Counted from the first letter of the stretch, positions 29,002 to 38,987 are shown. The stretch: 64,000 nucleotides of DNA from Cytobacillus purgationiresistens (GCF_030813235.1 NZ_JAUSUB010000020.1:38961-102960), one strand, 5' to 3'. Program-made: numbers and translations. The notes: generated from the letters alone by a model not told the origin.

Positions 29002-30000
29002 TTACTTTGTTGAGTCTCGTTCTTCAATACGGTGCGGAAGTACTACAATATGGTCTGTTACCTCTTCTTTATTCATATACTTTGTTAAAAGCCTCATCGC
29101 AACCGCTCCAATATCATACAGCGGCTGTATAACTGAAGTAAGCTGCGGTCGAACCATTAACGCTAACCTTGTACTATCTGAGCTTATAACTTGAAAATCA
29201 CCTGGAACAGAGTAACCTTTATCCACTGCACCATGAATAATACCAAGCGCCATTTCATCTGACCCTGCATAGATTGCTGTTGGCTGTGGATCTGCCTCCA
29301 ACAATCTTTCAAATGACTCTATGCCGGAATCATATGTATAATCGCCTTCAATCACTAATTCTTCTTTAAAAGGAATCTCTGCAGCCTCAAGCGCTCTCTT
29401 ATAGCCCACTAACTTTTTCTCTTGATTGATCGGCTCTAACAATGGTCCAATTACAATTGCAATATCCTTATGGCCCTTCTCTATAAATGCCGTGGTTGCA
29501 TCAAAAGCCGCTTGTTCATAATTAATGTTGACCGATGGTATCGTTTCTGACTTTTCGATCGAACCAGCCAGGACAATAGGCACAGGTGACTTTTCAAATT
29601 CAGCCACATGCTCTTCTACAATATTTCCGCCCATAAATACGATACCGTCCACTTGCTTCCCAAGCATCGTGTTCAACAGGTGCAGCTCCTTATCCATATT
29701 CTGATCAGAGTTGCTCAAGATAATATTATATTTATACATCGTTGCAATGTCTTCTATTCCTCTAGCCAGCTCTGCAAAAAGAGTATTAGAAATATCAGGA
29801 ATAATGACACCAACTGTTGTAGTCTTCTTACTAGCAAGTCCTCTTGCTACAGCATTGGGACGATAGCCTAGTTTGTCGATCACTTCTAAAACCTTTTTTC
29901 TGGTAGTCGGCTTTACATTAGGATTCCCGTTAACCACCCGTGAAACAGTAGCCATTGAAACATTTGCTTCTCTTGCAACATCATATATCGTTATATTCAT
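29002..30000 (-). CDS. ccpA: Catabolite control protein A
   Basis: A 332-residue LacI-family regulator. The helix-turn-helix and hinge are [20 protein letters not shown] (1-20) and [16 protein letters not shown] (44-59). The core is a periplasmic-binding fold ([21 protein letters not shown]). CcpA with HPr-Ser46-P binds cre boxes and is the main carbon catabolite regulator in bacilli. A cre box lies in the acsA-acuA spacer of this window. It sits next to aroA and motPS, as in B. subtilis. Confidence 0.96.
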   Translation of the reverse strand: MNITIYDVAREANVSMATVSRVVNGNPNVKPTTRKKVLEVIDKLGYRPNAVARGLASKKTTTVGVIIPDISNTLFAELARGIEDIATMYKYNIILSNSDQNMDKELHLLNTMLGKQVDGIVFMGGNIVEEHVAEFEKSPVPIVLAGSIEKSETIPSVNINYEQAAFDATTAFIEKGHKDIAIVIGPLLEPINQEKKLVGYKRALEAAEIPFKEELVIEGDYTYDSGIESFERLLEADPQPTAIYAGSDEMALGIIHGAVDKGYSVPGDFQVISSDSTRLALMVRPQLTSVIQPLYDIGAVAMRLLTKYMNKEEVTDHIVVLPHRIEERDSTK

Positions 30001-30181
30001 TTATAACACTCCCTTATAAAGTTCCAGTACCTTATTTAATAACATGCTTCCAAAGCTAACTCTTATGTAACATCATTGCGATGCTAAGAACACATTTCTA
30101 ATTATGTATTATCATACGACAGAGCGAGGATTGCCGCAATGTCAAGCCATAAATTTTCGCAAAAAAGTCAATATTAATAAA

Positions 30182-30335
30182 GAAAAGCGGAGGCGACTGT
30201 TCAGCCCCGACAAGCTTAAGCCAAAATGGATTGGAGGTTTGCCTTTTAACCTCCGAGCCATTTTGGCTTAAGACCTCGAGGGACTAGGAGCCGCAGCTAG
30301 ACTAAACGAAATGCGGAGGAGGCTTGCTAGAGCCT
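30182..30335. repeat. Bacillaceae-type intergenic palindromic repeat
   Basis: A GC-rich block in an AT-rich spacer. It opens GAAAAGCGGAGGCGACTGTTC and contains a 15-bp perfect inverted repeat (CTTAAGCCAAAATGG at 30215-30229, its complement at 30258-30272) with an inner GGAGGTT/AACCTCC pair. It continues ACCTCGAGGGACTAGGAGCCG. This order of blocks is that of a dispersed repeat family in bacilli, with a variable hairpin between conserved flanks. It is non-coding and may be RNA-structured. The rest of the 30,001-30,415 spacer shows nothing else. Confidence 0.72.
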
Positions 30336-30374
30336 AGAACCTTCTTAAGTAAACACCAATCGATATAAGCACAA

Positions 30375-30405
30375 AGAAGCCTTCTGACAAATGCAGAAGG
30401 CTTCT
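30375..30405 (-). terminator. Terminator of the DAHP synthase gene
   Basis: AGAAGCCTTCTG and CAGAAGGCTTCT are exact complements around a seven-base loop. The tail on the minus strand is TTTGTG, a short T tract. Confidence 0.7.
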
Positions 30406-30415
30406 AATGGCAATA

Positions 30416-31489
30416 TTATACTCTTGCAAATGCTGATGTACTTAGCTCTTTCATAAAGTGATCAAATTGATTCAAGTCCATTTGTTGTGCAGAGTCTGAT
30501 AATGCCACTGCAGGGTCTGGATGTACTTCTGCCATTACACCATCTGCTCCGATGGCTAATGCTGCTTTCGCTGCTGGAAGCAATAGATCTCTTCTGCCTG
30601 TTGAGTGAGTTACATCAACAAATACTGGTAAGTGCGTTTCTTGTTTAAGAATAGGAACAGCTGAAATATCTAGAGTATTTCTTGTTGCTCTTTCATATGT
30701 TCTAATTCCGCGCTCACATAATATAATCTGCCCATTACCTTGTGCCATGATATATTCTGCCGCGTTAATGAACTCTTCAATTGTTGCTGCCATACCTCGT
30801 TTTAGCAGGATTGGTTTATTAACTGAACCCGCTGCCTTTAATAGTTCAAAGTTTTGCATGTTTCTTGCACCAATTTGAATAACATCGAGGTAGTCTACAG
30901 CCATTTCAATATCATTCGGGCTGACAATTTCTGAGATAACTGCCAAGTCGTATTCATCGGCGACTCTTTTAAGGATCTTTAACCCTTCAAGACCCAAGCC
31001 TTGGAAATCATATGGAGAGGTTCTTGGCTTAAATGCTCCTCCGCGAAGGAGCTTAAGCCCTTTCCCTTTAACTGCTTCTGCTACTGTAGCTACTTGCTCG
31101 TAGGACTCAACTGCACAAGGGCCAAATACTAAATGAGATTTGCCGTCACCTATTTTTTCACCCTTCACATCTACGATTGTATTCTCTGATTTTTTCTTGC
31201 GTGAAACAAGCAATGCTTTGCGATGATCATCTTTTTGGAGCTCTAAGCCCGCTTTGAAGATCTCCTTGAACATGTGCTCAATTGTAGAGTTTTCGAAAGG
31301 ACCATTATTATGCTCCTTGATTAAATCAAGCATATTTCGTTCACGGACAGGATCATAACGATAAACACCTTGTGTTTCCTTAACCCTTCCAATTTCCTGA
31401 ACAAGCTCAGCTCTTTCATTAATCAAAGCTAATAATTGAAGGTTAATTTTATCCACACGGTTACGCAATTGCTCTAGTTCTTTACCCAT
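30416..31489 (-). CDS. aroA: Bifunctional chorismate mutase / DAHP synthase
   Basis: A 357-residue fusion. Residues 1-85 form an AroQ-type chorismate mutase ([36 protein letters not shown]). Residues 105-350 form the DAHP synthase ([32 protein letters not shown] in part, [30 protein letters not shown]). It condenses PEP with erythrose 4-phosphate at the head of the shikimate pathway; in this fused type the mutase part senses chorismate or prephenate for feedback control. B. subtilis calls it aroA (aroG elsewhere). It sits upstream of ccpA. Confidence 0.95.
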   Translation of the reverse strand: MGKELEQLRNRVDKINLQLLALINERAELVQEIGRVKETQGVYRYDPVRERNMLDLIKEHNNGPFENSTIEHMFKEIFKAGLELQKDDHRKALLVSRKKKSENTIVDVKGEKIGDGKSHLVFGPCAVESYEQVATVAEAVKGKGLKLLRGGAFKPRTSPYDFQGLGLEGLKILKRVADEYDLAVISEIVSPNDIEMAVDYLDVIQIGARNMQNFELLKAAGSVNKPILLKRGMAATIEEFINAAEYIMAQGNGQIILCERGIRTYERATRNTLDISAVPILKQETHLPVFVDVTHSTGRRDLLLPAAKAALAIGADGVMAEVHPDPAVALSDSAQQMDLNQFDHFMKELSTSAFARV

Positions 31490-31747
31490 AACAGTCCCAT
31501 CCTCTCGAATATAAACTAGCCGTTAGAATAATATGATGCATGACTTGCCCAAAGGTGATTGAAAACTTTATATTCTACCTCTATTCAGACACATTCATCT
31601 TTATCGGCCTCAAAATTTATGATACATTTTCTATAATTAGAGTTATTATATATGAAATAAGCTCTCATGTCACTATATTTTTCTTTATTAATTAAACGCT
31701 TTTAAGCGATAAAGCATTTAAGTACCTATTAGGAGAAGGTGTAGCCC

Positions 31748-33934
31748 TTGAATCAACCAAAAAAAATCTTTGCATTAGATATTGGTACACGATCGGTCGT
31801 TGGCATTATTCTTGAGAAAAACCATGAGCAATTTAATGTGATTGATATCCTTGCACAAGAGCATTCTGAGCGGGCCATGCTTGATGGTCAAATCCACGAC
31901 ATTGTTGCAGTTTCACGTGTGATTTCAAACATAAAAGAAAAGCTTGAAGAGAAGCATGGTCCACTAAAAAAGGTCAGTGTTGCTGCAGCAGGAAGAGCAT
32001 TAAAGACAGAAAGAGCATCTGCGTCCATTGACATTAGTGGAAAGCCGCTTATGAGTAAGCAGGATATCCTTCATTTAGAATTAAGTGCTGTTCAACAAGC
32101 TCAAGCTAGCGTAGCAGAGAAAAATGCAATCGAAAAAAGTAACCATTATTATTGTGTCGGGTACTCTATCCTTTTTTTTCATCTGGATGGTCAAGAAATA
32201 GGTAATTTAATTGACCAGAAAGGAAAAGAGGCTTCTGTTGACATTATTACAACGTTTTTACCCAAGATTGTCATCGAGTCACTCATTGCTGCCCTTCATC
32301 GTTCAGGACTGGAAATGGAAGCTTTAACGCTTGAACCAATCGCTGCAATCAATGTGCTCATTCCTCCGTCGATGCGAAAGCTCAATGTTGCTCTTGTCGA
32401 CATTGGGGCAGGAACGTCAGATATAGCCATCACTGACCTTGGAACTGTAGTTGCCTATGGCATGGTACCCATTGCTGGAGATGAAATTACTGAAGCTGTA
32501 CAACAATGTTTATTATTAGATTTCCCTTTAGCAGAGCAAGCAAAAAAAGATCTTAACACTAAAGATTATATTACAGTGGCAGATATTCTTGGGTTTGAAA
32601 CAGAACTGCCGAAAGAAGAGATCATTTCAGATATTTCACCAGCCTTAGACCGCTTAACAACAGCTATTTGTGAGGAGATCTTAAGCTTAAATAATCAGAG
32701 AGCCCCTAAAGCAGTTATGCTGGTTGGTGGAGGAAGCCAAACACCTGAACTGACGAAAAGGATAGCAGCTACCCTGCAATTACCAGAAAATAGAGTCGCT
32801 ATCCGTGGGATTGATGCGATTCAATCTTTATCCATTTCCGAGAGCGTATCTACAGGACCTGAGCTTGTTACACCGATAGGGATAGCCATTGCTGCACATA
32901 AATCTCCTGTTCAATATCGGACAGTTTATGTAAATGAGCAGCCCCTTCGTCTTTTTGAAATCAATAAATTAACTGTAGGCGACTGTTTATTAGCTGCAGG
33001 TATTAAAATAAGCAAGCTTTATGGTAAACCAGGCCTTGCTATGATTATCTCCTTAAACGGGAACAATATTACTATCCCTGGAAGTCACGGCACCTCTCCA
33101 ACTCTAACGCTGGATAAACAAATCTGCCAGCTTGATGATGAAGTGAAGAATGGGGATCATCTGGCTGTCATAAAAGGAAAAGATGGCAAAAAAGCTGAAG
33201 TCCGAATCAAGGATTTAGTTGATGAGGTAGCTATGAGGCAAGTACAGATTAACGGGAAATCATATACAATTACTGCCTCTGTGATTCAGAATGGACAGCA
33301 ATCGTCTATGGAGAGCCTCATTGAGGATCGTGATAAAATACTATGCAAAATCCCATCGACTATCGAGGATTTGTTTCGTTTTTTAAAGCTCGATTCTTTT
33401 CTAAATGACCTAAAACCGTTAAAAATCATTTTAAATAACAAAGAAACAGTCATTCCGCCAGCAGCAGGCAAACTATTTCGAAATGGCAATGAGATAAAGA
33501 CGCATTTTCCCTTCGAACATCTTGACCAATTTTCAATTCAAAAGAAGGAACCACTTACCATACGACTTTTAGCACACTATAAACAGCTTCCGTATATAAA
33601 AACCATGTTTGTTACCTATAATGGACAAAGTCTACAGCTGACAAAGACCATTTCTATATTTAAACGTGAGCGAGAGATTTTAAAAGAGTATGACTCGATT
33701 AATGAGGGCGATCATATTACGTATGAGCAAACAATAAATGCACCTTTCATCTTTCAAGATATTTTCAAACATATTAAAGTCGATATTCCCCATGGCTCCA
33801 GCGGGCGATTTACATTATTAAAAAATGGAGAAGAATCTAACTTTCATGACCAAATTAAAGATGGTGACGTCCTGGAGATCGTTTGGCCTATAAAAAAAGT
33901 AGTGATTACTAAAAATAAAAAAACATCCAGTTAG
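31748..33934 (+). CDS. FtsA/PilM-like actin-fold protein with long C-terminal extension
   Basis: A 728-residue protein with TTG start at 31748 after GGAGAAGGTG. The first 380 residues are an FtsA-type actin fold: FALDIGTRSVVGI (phosphate 1), VALVDIGAGTSDIAITDLG (phosphate 2) and KAVMLVGGGSQTPELTKRIA (adenosine). The remaining 350 residues, not found in FtsA, include two or three sections of LNGNNITIPGSHGTSP- and NGQSLQLTKTI-type beta-rich repeats. It has no membrane segment and no FtsA C-terminal amphipathic helix is evident. It is commonly annotated as cell-division FtsA, but the true FtsA is encoded with ftsZ elsewhere; the function is unknown. Confidence 0.8.
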   Translation: MNQPKKIFALDIGTRSVVGIILEKNHEQFNVIDILAQEHSERAMLDGQIHDIVAVSRVISNIKEKLEEKHGPLKKVSVAAAGRALKTERASASIDISGKPLMSKQDILHLELSAVQQAQASVAEKNAIEKSNHYYCVGYSILFFHLDGQEIGNLIDQKGKEASVDIITTFLPKIVIESLIAALHRSGLEMEALTLEPIAAINVLIPPSMRKLNVALVDIGAGTSDIAITDLGTVVAYGMVPIAGDEITEAVQQCLLLDFPLAEQAKKDLNTKDYITVADILGFETELPKEEIISDISPALDRLTTAICEEILSLNNQRAPKAVMLVGGGSQTPELTKRIAATLQLPENRVAIRGIDAIQSLSISESVSTGPELVTPIGIAIAAHKSPVQYRTVYVNEQPLRLFEINKLTVGDCLLAAGIKISKLYGKPGLAMIISLNGNNITIPGSHGTSPTLTLDKQICQLDDEVKNGDHLAVIKGKDGKKAEVRIKDLVDEVAMRQVQINGKSYTITASVIQNGQQSSMESLIEDRDKILCKIPSTIEDLFRFLKLDSFLNDLKPLKIILNNKETVIPPAAGKLFRNGNEIKTHFPFEHLDQFSIQKKEPLTIRLLAHYKQLPYIKTMFVTYNGQSLQLTKTISIFKREREILKEYDSINEGDHITYEQTINAPFIFQDIFKHIKVDIPHGSSGRFTLLKNGEESNFHDQIKDGDVLEIVWPIKKVVITKNKKTSS

Positions 33935-33950
33935 GATGTTTTTTTATTTA
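33918..33950. terminator. Bidirectional terminator between the FtsA-like gene and ytxJ
   Basis: AAAAAACATCC and GGATGTTTTTTT pair around AGTTA, which contains the stop codon of the FtsA-like gene. It works in both directions. Confidence 0.85.
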
Positions 33951-34273
33951 CTTTCAGCAACTGCTGTAGCAAGTGAATCATATGTAATTTTTCTGTGTGA
34001 TGTATGCCAAGCAACCTCTTTATTATTAAATAAAAACGCTTGTGGTGATTCATGCTTAATATCATACTTCTCTGCAATTTCATTTGATAATGGACGATCT
34101 TCTTGAACGATTAGATAAAATGCTTTAACATCCCCGTTTTCATTCGTATATTTTTCATATTCTTCATGAGCGTCTCCACTGATTGGGCATGTATTACTAT
34201 GCTTTAATAATAACATTTTGCTATTGTCTTCTAATGCCTTCTCAAATGCTTCATTGCTTGTTAGTCTTTCCAT
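33944..34273 (-). CDS. ytxJ: Bacillithiol-linked redox protein YtxJ
   Basis: A 109-residue thioredoxin-fold protein with a monothiol active site HSNTCPISGDAHEEY (residues 25-39) and the cis-proline region HESPQAFLFNNKEVAWHTSH. The family is thought to act in bacillithiol-dependent redox control. It is the last gene of ytxGHJ. In B. subtilis that operon is induced by general stress. A hairpin separates it from ytxH. Confidence 0.88.
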   Translation of the reverse strand: MERLTSNEAFEKALEDNSKMLLLKHSNTCPISGDAHEEYEKYTNENGDVKAFYLIVQEDRPLSNEIAEKYDIKHESPQAFLFNNKEVAWHTSHRKITYDSLATAVAESK

Positions 34274-34310
34274 TGTCCAGTTCCTCCTTGAAATTAAAAT
34301 TCAAAAAATA

Positions 34311-34342
34311 AAACGGTGAAGTAATCGTATCACTTCACCGTC
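34311..34342 (-). terminator. Hairpin between ytxH and ytxJ
   Basis: ACGGTGAAGT pairs with ACTTCACCGT; on the minus strand it is followed by TTTTATTTTTTG. It would end most ytxGH transcripts, with some read-through into ytxJ. Confidence 0.78.
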
Positions 34343-34370
34343 TTGAAAACAAATAGTTCGCTCTTTTTAC

Positions 34371-34865
34371 CTATTGATTTACTTTTTGCTCAGTCTCATC
34401 GAAAGCTTTTTTAGTTTCCTCTAGCTTCACTTGGACATCATTTTCATTGGTTACAGTATGACCGCCTGCTAGGACCATTTCATCATCTTCCATTGAAGAT
34501 TTTTCATGACTTTCTGCTGCGTCTTCTTGGGCTGTTATCTGTTTAATCTTATCAATAATTTCGGTAGATTGCTTAGAAACGGTTTGAGAAATTTCATTTG
34601 TTTTTTCCTTTGCTGCATGAACAAATTCATTTCCTTTCTCCATCGCAGTATCACGCAGATGACTTGATTTATCCTTTAAGTTTGAAGCTTGATCATTAAT
34701 ATCACTAATTAGTTCTTTACCAGATTTAGGTGCGAGCAATAGCGCTGTACCAGCACCGACAATACCGCCAATTAATGCCCCAATTAAAAAATCCTTTGTA
34801 TTAATGCTGTCATCATTCTTATTTACTTGCTTTGCATCTGTTTGATTACGATCCTGATTTCCCAT
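34371..34865 (-). CDS. ytxH: YtxH-domain general stress protein
   Basis: A 164-residue protein. Residues 22-45 form a glycine-rich membrane segment (FLIGALIGGIVGAGTALLLA) followed by APKSGKELI, the YtxH signature. A long polar helix with coiled-coil character then runs to the end. It is small, single-pass and cytoplasmic. In B. subtilis it belongs to the sigma-B/sigma-H stress set; molecular role unknown. Confidence 0.88.
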   Translation of the reverse strand: MGNQDRNQTDAKQVNKNDDSINTKDFLIGALIGGIVGAGTALLLAPKSGKELISDINDQASNLKDKSSHLRDTAMEKGNEFVHAAKEKTNEISQTVSKQSTEIIDKIKQITAQEDAAESHEKSSMEDDEMVLAGGHTVTNENDVQVKLEETKKAFDETEQKVNQ

Positions 34866-34885
34866 TTTACTCTACCTCCATTTAT

Positions 34886-35365
34886 TTAAGATCTGGATCT
34901 TTCTCTTCTCTTTGTCGGAAAACTTTTATCAGCTGAATACGTTTGAACTGGTTCTTCCTTACGCTTTTTATACTTGTCCCTTAATTCAAACAGGACATTG
35001 CCCCATTGCACAACCTGTGCAACCTTATCTTTATTTAGTTCAATCTGTGTATTAACAGATGATGTAATATTTTGAATGGACCCGTTAAATGTACGAACAG
35101 AGTCTCCAACCTCTTTTACAGCATAGACAACATTGTTGAGACTTTCAGATTTATGCTGAATGTCTTCTGCAAGTGTGTTTGTCTTATGTAATAACTCGGT
35201 TGTTTCTCTTGTCACGCCATCTAGTTGTCTCTCAAGACCCACTAATGTGTTAGAAACACTGTTTAATGTGACTTGTAAGGATGTTAATGTTTTCGCTAAA
35301 TAAATAACTAAAATAAGGAATGCAATAGCTATAACCGCTACACTCAAATATAAAATGATCTGCAT
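34886..35365 (-). CDS. ytxG: DUF948-domain protein YtxG
   Basis: A 159-residue protein with an N-terminal membrane helix (residues 3-25, IILYLSVAVIAIAFLILVIY) and a coiled-coil of DUF948 type (LQVTLNSVSNTLVGLERQLD). A basic tail follows (KKRKEE, FPTKRRERSRS). It starts the ytxGHJ operon; ytxH begins 20 bp beyond its end. Function unknown; it resembles chemoreceptor-like helices by heptad pattern only. Confidence 0.88.
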   Translation of the reverse strand: MQIILYLSVAVIAIAFLILVIYLAKTLTSLQVTLNSVSNTLVGLERQLDGVTRETTELLHKTNTLAEDIQHKSESLNNVVYAVKEVGDSVRTFNGSIQNITSSVNTQIELNKDKVAQVVQWGNVLFELRDKYKKRKEEPVQTYSADKSFPTKRRERSRS

Positions 35366-35650
35366 ACTTTGGGTACACCTCCAGTTGATTAAAATTAAAG
35401 AGAACGGCTTTCCGATATGTGGGCTGAATACAATTCTGACATGAAGATATGAATAAGAATTGATTACTTATTCTTTTCCCAATATACATCTTTTCTAAAC
35501 CTTCTAAAAAAAAACTGCCAGATGCCAAGCCTTTAATTTCTACGTAAATATTACCACAATTTAAAAGACTTTTTAAATGAATAAACAAAACGAAATATTT
35601 AGGTTACAATATATAAGTATATATGAATCTGTTTTTCGGAGGGATAAAAG

Positions 35651-36766
35651 ATGAAAGATCCTCGTATTGAACAACTTGCAAAAAATTTGATTAATTATTC
35701 CATTCGTCTGCAAAAAGGCGAAAAAGTACTAATTGAAAACTTTGGCCTGCAAAAAGAGCTTGTAACCGCGCTTGTAAAAGAAGCTTATGCAGCTGGCGGC
35801 CAGCCGTTTGTCCTTCTTAAAGATCATCAAGTGGATCGCGCATTGCTACTAGGTGCACAGGAAGAACAATTCAACCTGGCAGCGGAATTTGAAGCAAATG
35901 TGATGAGCCATATGGATGCCTACATCGGCCTGCGTTCAGGTGATAATATTAATGAGCATGCGGATGTTCCCGATGATAAAATGAGAATCCATGGTTCAAC
36001 TATCGGACAAAAAGTACATAGAGAAATTCGCGTACCAAAAACGAAATGGGTAGTCTTAAGATATCCAAATTCATCTATGGCACAGCTTGCAAAAATGAGC
36101 ACGGAAGCATTTGAAGATTTCTATTTTAATGTTTGTAATCTTGATTATGGAAAAATGGACAAAGCAATGGATAACCTTGCAGAGCTTATGAATAAAACAG
36201 ATAAAGTTCGTTTGACTGGACCAGGCACTGATTTATCATTCTCTATAAAGGATATTCCGTCAATCAAATGTTCTGGTCAAATGAATATACCAGATGGAGA
36301 AGTGTATACAGCTCCAGTTCGCGATTCAGTTAATGGTGTTATTTCATATAACACGCCATCTCCATACAATGGCTTCACATTTGAAAATGTTAAGCTTACG
36401 TTCAAAGATGGTAAAATTGTTGAAGCAACTGCCAATGATACTGACAGAATCAATAAGATTTTTGACACAGATGAAGGAGCTCGCTTTATTGGCGAATTTG
36501 CCATTGGTGTCAATCCATTCATTCTTCATCCAATGCAAGATATCTTATTCGATGAAAAAATCGACGGCAGCTTCCACTTTACACCAGGACAATGCTACGA
36601 TGAAGCCTACAATGGCAATAAATCTAATATTCACTGGGATTTAGTCAACATTCAGCGTCCAGATTACGGCGGCGGCGAGATTTATTTCGATGATACGCTC
36701 ATTCGTAAAGACGGCCGCTTCGTTGTGCCTGAACTAGAACCTCTTAACCCTGAGAACTTGAGGTAA
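35651..36766 (+). CDS. M29-family aminopeptidase
   Basis: A 371-residue metallo-aminopeptidase of the thermophilic (AmpS/PepS) family. The C-terminal metal ligands are present: IGEFAIGVNP, DGSFHFTPGQCYDE and NKSNIHWDLVNIQRPDYGG. It releases N-terminal residues from peptides in the cytosol. It starts at ATG 35651 after TCGGAGG and forms a single-gene unit. Everything to its right up to 48 kb is IS-related or decayed, so it marks the end of the conserved block. Confidence 0.9.
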   Translation: MKDPRIEQLAKNLINYSIRLQKGEKVLIENFGLQKELVTALVKEAYAAGGQPFVLLKDHQVDRALLLGAQEEQFNLAAEFEANVMSHMDAYIGLRSGDNINEHADVPDDKMRIHGSTIGQKVHREIRVPKTKWVVLRYPNSSMAQLAKMSTEAFEDFYFNVCNLDYGKMDKAMDNLAELMNKTDKVRLTGPGTDLSFSIKDIPSIKCSGQMNIPDGEVYTAPVRDSVNGVISYNTPSPYNGFTFENVKLTFKDGKIVEATANDTDRINKIFDTDEGARFIGEFAIGVNPFILHPMQDILFDEKIDGSFHFTPGQCYDEAYNGNKSNIHWDLVNIQRPDYGGGEIYFDDTLIRKDGRFVVPELEPLNPENLR

Positions 36767-36830
36767 ATTTGCTAGTTCAAACTTCAGCTGCTTAAACAAT
36801 ATATATCCAGAGAAAAGAGACACCGCTATG

Positions 36831-37588
36831 TGAACTATGCTCCATTCTTCGGACAGTATAAAAAAGTGCCTAAACAGCTAATAGGTGGTCCCGGTATTGA
36901 ACCGGGGCCATTTTCTTTAGTCCCCATTGGTAACGACACACATTGTATTCTTCTGTAACTCGATCAACTTCTTCCTTCACATCCGTTAAATTAGTACATG
37001 TTTTATATTCTGCTAAATCCTTAAAGTGGCCAAAAAAACTTTCCATCGGCGCATTATCCCAACAGTTTCCCTTCCTGGACATGGATTGGGTTAGCCCAAG
37101 TTCCATCACTTTGTTTTGAAAAAGCGGATGGGTGTAATGGAATCCTTGATCAGAATGCAGAATTGCACTCGGATGGAACTCGTAATTCACAGCCTGCCTT
37201 AGCTTGTTTAAAGTTTCATAAACGATATTCATTTCTAATGACGTTGATAAATGATACGTAACTATTTCTTTTGTAGCCGCATCTTTTACGCATGACAAAT
37301 ACGTTTTTTGACCTTTTCCATAATAAAGATAGGTAATGTCAGTAAGCAGAATTTTCCCTTTTTATATGCCTTAACAGCTTTAGTTGTAAATTCAGGATTA
37401 TAGGAAATAGAACGCTCTGAAGCATTTATAATATTGGGATTCTTTTCAAGTTCTTTAATCTGAAATTCAGTATATATATTCTTACTCATAAAAACCCTCC
37501 GTCTATACTCATTACATCTATTGAAACATAAAAAACCCCGGATAAGGGACACTTCTTTATGTGTGTCCGTTATCCGGGGTATAGTTCA
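36831..37588 (-). mobile_element. Internally deleted IS3-family (IS150-type) element
   Basis: A 758-bp relic bounded by imperfect inverted ends beginning TGAACTAT (36831) and ending ATAGTTCA (37588). It keeps only the start of orfA and the last part of orfB. The right end contains a local palindrome (GTGTCC/GGACAC and CCGGATAA arms, about 37536-37579) that recurs as a free hairpin at 46,714. No target duplication is evident. Confidence 0.82.
36870..37489 (-). pseudogene. IS3-family transposase remnant, orfA head joined to orfB tail
   Basis: The orfA head starts at ATG 37487-37489 (MSKNIYTEFQIKELEKNPNI) and runs to AVKAYKKGK. There the frame passes into the orfB integrase core: ILLTDITYLYYGKGQ, then ILHSDQGFHYTHPLFQNK (D of the DDE triad) and SMSRKGNCWDNAPMESFFGHFK (E of the triad). 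About 700 bp of the normal element is missing at the junction, near 37370. Integrase residues survive in part, but the first aspartate context is without its N-terminal helper domain, so it is inactive. Confidence 0.88.
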
Positions 37589-37693
37589 ATAAAGGAAAAC
37601 CGTATTTTTTGCTAAATAAATTAAAAAGATACTAATTTATATAAAGTGTATTTAACAAAAATGATTAAATTTCAAGTGATGTTAGAGGTTTAA

Positions 37694-38092
37694 TTACGCC
37701 TTATCAACATTTATTTTAATTTCAGATGAAGTCTTTATTAAATCACCATCTTTTACTGTAGCCCTCAAATAATATTCACCACTTTTTGGAAACATGGTTT
37801 GGATTCGATAAGTACCATTCTTCAAGTTAATAGCACTAGCTTCTGTATGATTATTACTTCCTTTTCCCTTAATTTCAAAGTAGACTTCATCTGCATCTTT
37901 TAACTCTTCATTATCCTTTGTAATATTTGCATCAATAAGAATAGCTCGCTCTGGTAACAATACTTCTTGAACCGGTTTTATATCAAACTCAATTAAACTT
38001 TCATCGTAACTAGTATCATTCAATATATTTATTGAAAATACAGAAATCATCAAAAAAGTCAATACAATTATAAATACAATTCTCTTTTTCAT
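37694..38092 (-). CDS. YtkA-like exported protein
   Basis: A 132-residue protein with an N-terminal signal or anchor (residues 4-24, RIVFIIVLTFLMISVFSINIL) and a single YtkA/FixH-like immunoglobulin-type domain (VLLPERAILIDANI, DADEVYFEIKGKGSNNHTEA, YRIQTMFPKSGEYYLRATVKDG). The start follows TCAGGAGGATG. Such domains are common near copper and heme-copper oxidase genes. It is the only intact gene between the IS3 relic and deoC. No lipobox cysteine is visible. Confidence 0.75.
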   Translation of the reverse strand: MKKRIVFIIVLTFLMISVFSINILNDTSYDESLIEFDIKPVQEVLLPERAILIDANITKDNEELKDADEVYFEIKGKGSNNHTEASAINLKNGTYRIQTMFPKSGEYYLRATVKDGDLIKTSSEIKINVDKA

Positions 38093-38226
38093 TTTTCATC
38101 CTCCTGAAAATTATTATATAAATATAAATAAAGGTATTTTTTATTTCCATTTTGTAATCTCTGGATTAGAGGCTACAATTTTATTGTAATAGTTTTTGAT
38201 CTTTATCATCCATCCAATTACTCATT

Positions 38227-38773
38227 TTTTTAACCATCCAATTATACCTTATTTACAAATGATGCCCACATATCTTATGGAGTTCTACCCTCCCAAGTCT
38301 CTCAGAGTCTACGCTCCAAAATTCCTTCGTTCAACCTTTCCATAAGGTGGATGTCGGTCATTGCTCAATGAATCTTATGTCCTTACGTTAGTTGCGTTGC
38401 CGCTAATCCTTTGCTGATTGTGTCAATACAAACGTCCAAATCCATTTAGTTAAGGTGTTTTAATAGATTTAAGTTGCTACTTTTTCATTGATAAATGAAT
38501 GTATATGAGAATTTTTTCTTCCTGAAACACAAACTTTTTACGGGTTTTTCAAGTCTTGTTGTGTATTATGATGGAGAGCTTTAAGAGCTATATTTTTTGC
38601 TACTAGAATCATAGATGCCCTGAATAATAATGCTCTTTACTTTTTTCGACCTCGTTTAGTAATCTTGTTTTCCTTAAACTGGCCATTTAATAGAATAACT
38701 GTGCACTTAAATCTACACCAAATAAATTTAGATTGATATATTTTTTGGGCTTTTACAATTGGATGGTTAAAAA
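38227..38773. repeat. 17-bp perfect inverted repeat framing an IS110 relic
   Basis: TTTTTAACCATCCAATT (38227-38243) and its exact complement AATTGGATGGTTAAAAA (38757-38773) bracket 513 bp. Inside lie an IS110 C-terminal relic on the minus strand and about 240 bp (38,245-38,480) with no recognised gene. The pair looks like terminal repeats of a small or deleted transposable unit, though IS110 elements do not usually have such ends. Confidence 0.6.
38483..38690 (-). pseudogene. IS110-family transposase C-terminal relic
   Basis: One minus-strand frame reads NGQFKENKITKRGRKK, stop, RALLFRASMILVAKNIALKA then LHHNTQQDLKNP, stop, and KVCVSGRKNSHIHSFI. This matches the Transposase_20 end of IS110 proteins (GQF-NKITKRGS-LRRALF-A-NPALKALY-K). 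Two in-frame stops and upstream frame drift (FGVDLSAQLFY in another frame) show it is an old fragment. Confidence 0.7.
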
Positions 38774-38987
38774 TACAATAAATTAGATGGTCCCCTCAAC
38801 TACTATATCTTCTAATATAAAGGTAGCTCAATAGCTCATTTATAAAAGTTTTAAATGGCATAGATTACGAGAAATATCTGGGAAATTCACAAAAGGTGTT
38901 TGCACCAGAAATACAGTAACAGACAGAAAAGACATTGGCTTTTACTGACTGAAAGTATCTTTTTTTTAATATCTGAAGGGATATTCT

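Noticed and set aside
38245..38480. Group II intron or regulatory RNA in the unassigned part
   Set aside because: No domain V-like hairpin, maturase or recognised RNA motif could be found by eye.
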